A stretch of DNA of 7,053 nt from contig JAEYZD010000153.1 of the NCBI GenBank assembly GCA_023430725.1, positions 1-7,053 of the forward strand. Reading direction: 5' to 3'. The translations under genes and the position numbers were made by a program. Of this stretch, positions 5,786 through 7,053 are shown in pieces. Under the pieces are notes generated by a model. That model saw only the letters and a program-made list of their open reading frames with translations, did no database searches and was not told the origin of the DNA. How positions within the stretch are numbered: the stretch's first letter is position 1; each line of letters starts with the position of its first letter. The stretch is from Bacteroidota bacterium (GTDB lineage: Bacteria > Bacteroidota > Bacteroidia > Bacteroidales > VadinHA17).

Positions 5786-5791
5786 AGGAGG
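5786..5791 (+). promoter_or_regulatory. Consensus Shine-Dalgarno sequence, misplaced for the downstream start
   Basis: AGGAGG is a perfect Shine-Dalgarno core, rare in this window, but it lies 28 nt before the best start of the NlpC/P60 gene (TTG 5820), too far for normal use. An in-frame ATT at 5808 would be 16 nt away. The out-of-frame TTG at 5809 opens only a four-residue frame that stops at 5823, overlapping the TTG at 5820. Confidence 0.35.
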
Positions 5792-5819
5792 ATAAAGTAA
5801 GATATTAATTGTCAGCCTA

Positions 5820-6449
5820 TTGAGAACAAGAGATACATTCATCACACTGCTGACTGCAGCCACCCTGCTACTGGCTGCATCCTGTTCGCGCAGAGCCGTC
5901 CCGGGGGAATCGGATAAAGACAGCGCAGGGCGAAGCTCCTCCGGCATTGTAATCAAAACCCCTGAAATCACGCTCAGAATACCGGATGTAACGATGAGCT
6001 CTGCGGAAGAGAAGCGGCTGGAAAAGTTTATGGAGGCCGGGATTCAACAACCCGTTGCTGCCGGTGTGGCAACCGCAGAAGCGATAATTGAAACGGCACG
6101 CGGATACCTCGGGGTGCCCCACTGCATGGGGGGCACAACAGCCAGGTGCATGGATTGCTCTGGACTGGTCTTCAGGGTGTTCTCCACTAACGGAATCACA
6201 CTCCCACACAGCTCCGAAGAACAGGCCAGGTACGGACGGATCATCTCAGAAAAGGAGATGCTGATGCCTGGAGATCTGCTGTTTTTCATCAGGACATACA
6301 ACACCAGCCGTCTCATTACCCATACCGGGATCTACATCGGGGAAGGAACCTTCATCCACACCTCAAGCAGCAGAGGAGTCATCATAACATCGATGGATGA
6401 TCCTTACTGGAGCGGGAGATATATCTTCGGCACCAGGATACTCGAGTGA
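5820..6449 (+). CDS. NlpC/P60-family cell-wall endopeptidase lipoprotein
   Basis: This 209-residue lipoprotein begins at a TTG codon; no in-frame ATG lies upstream before the stop at 5793. The signal peptide has a basic start (MRTR), a hydrophobic core and the lipobox LAASC with lipidated Cys22. A Ser/Gly-rich linker and a short charged helix (about 23-80) lead to the NlpC/P60 domain (about 86-209). Catalytic residues are Cys113 in MDCSGLV, His168 in THTGIYIG and probably His180 in FIHTSSS. The expected activity is cleavage of gamma-D-Glu-diaminopimelate or similar bonds in peptidoglycan stem peptides, as in Spr-like hydrolases. Two further cysteines, Cys102 and Cys110, flank the GG motif just before the catalytic Cys. 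The gene follows the unknown exported protein by 45 bp and converges on the ohrR gene 35 bp away. Confidence 0.92.
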   Translation: MRTRDTFITLLTAATLLLAASCSRRAVPGESDKDSAGRSSSGIVIKTPEITLRIPDVTMSSAEEKRLEKFMEAGIQQPVAAGVATAEAIIETARGYLGVPHCMGGTTARCMDCSGLVFRVFSTNGITLPHSSEEQARYGRIISEKEMLMPGDLLFFIRTYNTSRLITHTGIYIGEGTFIHTSSSRGVIITSMDDPYWSGRYIFGTRILE

Positions 6450-6464
6450 AAATCCTGTCCGAAA

Positions 6465-6475
6465 GCCGCGCCGGC
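6465..6475. other. Short GC hairpin between convergent genes
   Basis: GCCG (6465-6468) and CGGC (6472-6475) pair around a CGC loop in the 35-bp gap between the NlpC/P60 and ohrR stops. The stem is only 4 bp and no T-tract follows on either strand, so a terminator role is unproven. Confidence 0.2.
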
Positions 6476-6484
6476 AATAAGATC

Positions 6485-6940
6485 CTATAAGTTTGAATCC
6501 TGGTTTGAGAGAGACCGTATCATCGAGTCAAGCATCTCCTTCATCCTGATAAGGTCATCAATCTTCAGTTCCCCTTCCACCAGACGGCCGGCAAGCTTTT
6601 CAGGGATCAGCGAAGCCTCCTCCTGTAACTCCCGACCCTTCGCGGTGAGCTGAACTATAACCTTTCTCTCATCCTGCCTTGAGCGTTTCCGCCTGACAAT
6701 CCCCTGATTCTCCATCCGCTTGAGCAACGGTGTGATTGTATTTGTGTTCAGTATCAGCTTCTTCGCAATATCATTCACAGGCATGCCGTCCTCCTCCCAC
6801 AGTATCATAAGCACAAGATACTGCGGGTAGGTTATACCCAGCCTGTCAAGGAAAGGCTGGTACTCCCTGGTTATCAGTCTTGAGGCCGCGTATACAGGGA
6901 AACACAGCTGATTTCCCAGTTTGAGCTGTTCGTAAGCCAT
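6485..6940 (-). CDS. ohrR: OhrR-type MarR-family organic-peroxide sensor repressor
   Basis: This 151-residue winged-helix regulator closely follows the OhrR pattern. The N-terminal LGNQLCFPVYAASR holds the peroxide-sensing cysteine (Cys13). Tyr17, Tyr27 and Tyr38 lie at the same offsets from it as Tyr19, Tyr29 and Tyr40 from Cys15 in Bacillus subtilis OhrR. ITYPQYLVLMILWEE (36-50) is the family's signature helix. The recognition region (about 55-80, NTNTITPLLKRM) and the wing with DER at 90-92 complete the DNA-binding domain. It is the only cysteine, so this is a one-Cys OhrR, expected to be inactivated by mixed disulfide or overoxidation. I chose ATG 6940; the TTG at 6964 would overlap the gpx stop. 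It begins 10 bp after the gpx stop, so the two are almost certainly co-transcribed. No ohr gene is visible in the window. Confidence 0.92.
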   Translation of the reverse strand: MAYEQLKLGNQLCFPVYAASRLITREYQPFLDRLGITYPQYLVLMILWEEDGMPVNDIAKKLILNTNTITPLLKRMENQGIVRRKRSRQDERKVIVQLTAKGRELQEEASLIPEKLAGRLVEGELKIDDLIRMKEMLDSMIRSLSNQDSNL

Positions 6941-6950
6941 GGCGTCCCGA

Positions 6951-7053
6951 TTAACCTTTATCAAGCACCTTCCTGATGCTCTCCTCCATTGTCTCGGGCT
7001 TCTTCATCGGGGCAAACCTCTTCACCGGTTTTCCGTTACGGTCTATGAGGAAC
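6951..7053 (-). CDS. Glutathione peroxidase family protein, C-terminal fragment (partial)
   Basis: The minus strand is open from the right edge to TAA at 6951-6953, encoding the last 33-34 residues. FLIDRNGKPVKRFAP is the characteristic C-terminal strand of the GPx family (F-L-[IV]-[DG]-[RK]-x-G-x-x-x-x-R-[FY]-x-P), followed by the MKKPETMEESIRKVL helix. In full-length members this part follows the catalytic Trp and closes the thioredoxin fold. The catalytic Cys/Sec, Gln and Trp lie outside the window. Bacterial members usually reduce hydroperoxides with thioredoxin rather than glutathione. It lies 10 bp upstream of ohrR in the same direction, forming a coherent peroxide-defence pair. Confidence 0.85.
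   Translation of the reverse strand, partial: FLIDRNGKPVKRFAPMKKPETMEESIRKVLDKG

Noticed and set aside
5868..6209. Antisense ORF over the NlpC/P60 gene
   Set aside because: It is a shadow frame: the plus strand has a complete lipoprotein signal and catalytic motifs, while the antisense product shows no domain or signal.
6941..6964. TTG 6964 start for ohrR
   Set aside because: It overlaps the end of gpx and adds eight residues not typical of OhrR; ATG 6940 fits the family N-terminus.

Overview
The window looks like ordinary chromosomal DNA from a member of the Bacteroidota, probably an uncultured Bacteroidales-like lineage with roughly balanced GC. The evidence is: most starts lack a nearby Shine-Dalgarno sequence; several gaps carry the Bacteroidota promoter element TAnnTTTG; there are many signal peptides ending in A-Q or a Bacteroidota-style lipobox; and the atypical SDR and the small beta-barrel protein resemble sequence types common in that phylum. 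No RNA gene, IS element, phage gene, CRISPR array or recognisable defence locus is visible.

Layout. (1) 1-195: the 3' end of an unidentified gene made of pentapeptide repeats, then a strong intrinsic terminator. (2) 293-2285, + strand: an atypical NAD(P)-binding SDR protein, then a CaCA-family calcium/sodium antiporter behind its own TAnnTTTG element. (3) 2286-2496: a 211 bp gap with a heptamer tandem repeat, a 9 bp inverted repeat and a promoter element. (4) 2497-3905, + strand: a compact probable operon of a small outer-membrane beta-barrel protein, a secreted thermonuclease and a short cupin. (5) 3954-4571, - strand: an unidentified lipoprotein, convergent with the cupin. (6) 4572-4829: a divergent gap holding the best promoter match in the window (TTG-N19-TAAATTTG). 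(7) 4830-6449, + strand: an unidentified exported protein, then an NlpC/P60 cell-wall hydrolase lipoprotein that begins with TTG. (8) 6485-7053, - strand: an OhrR-type MarR regulator directly downstream of the 3' end of a glutathione peroxidase gene. This pair is probably a peroxide-response operon whose promoter lies beyond the right edge.

The genes form several small independent units, many of them cell-envelope or periplasmic, rather than one system. I do not see a convincing new biological system. The points most worth a second look are the gpx-ohrR pairing, the extra cysteine pair beside the NlpC/P60 catalytic cysteine, the SDR without a YxxxK motif, the pentapeptide-repeat tail and the promoter inside the divergent gap.
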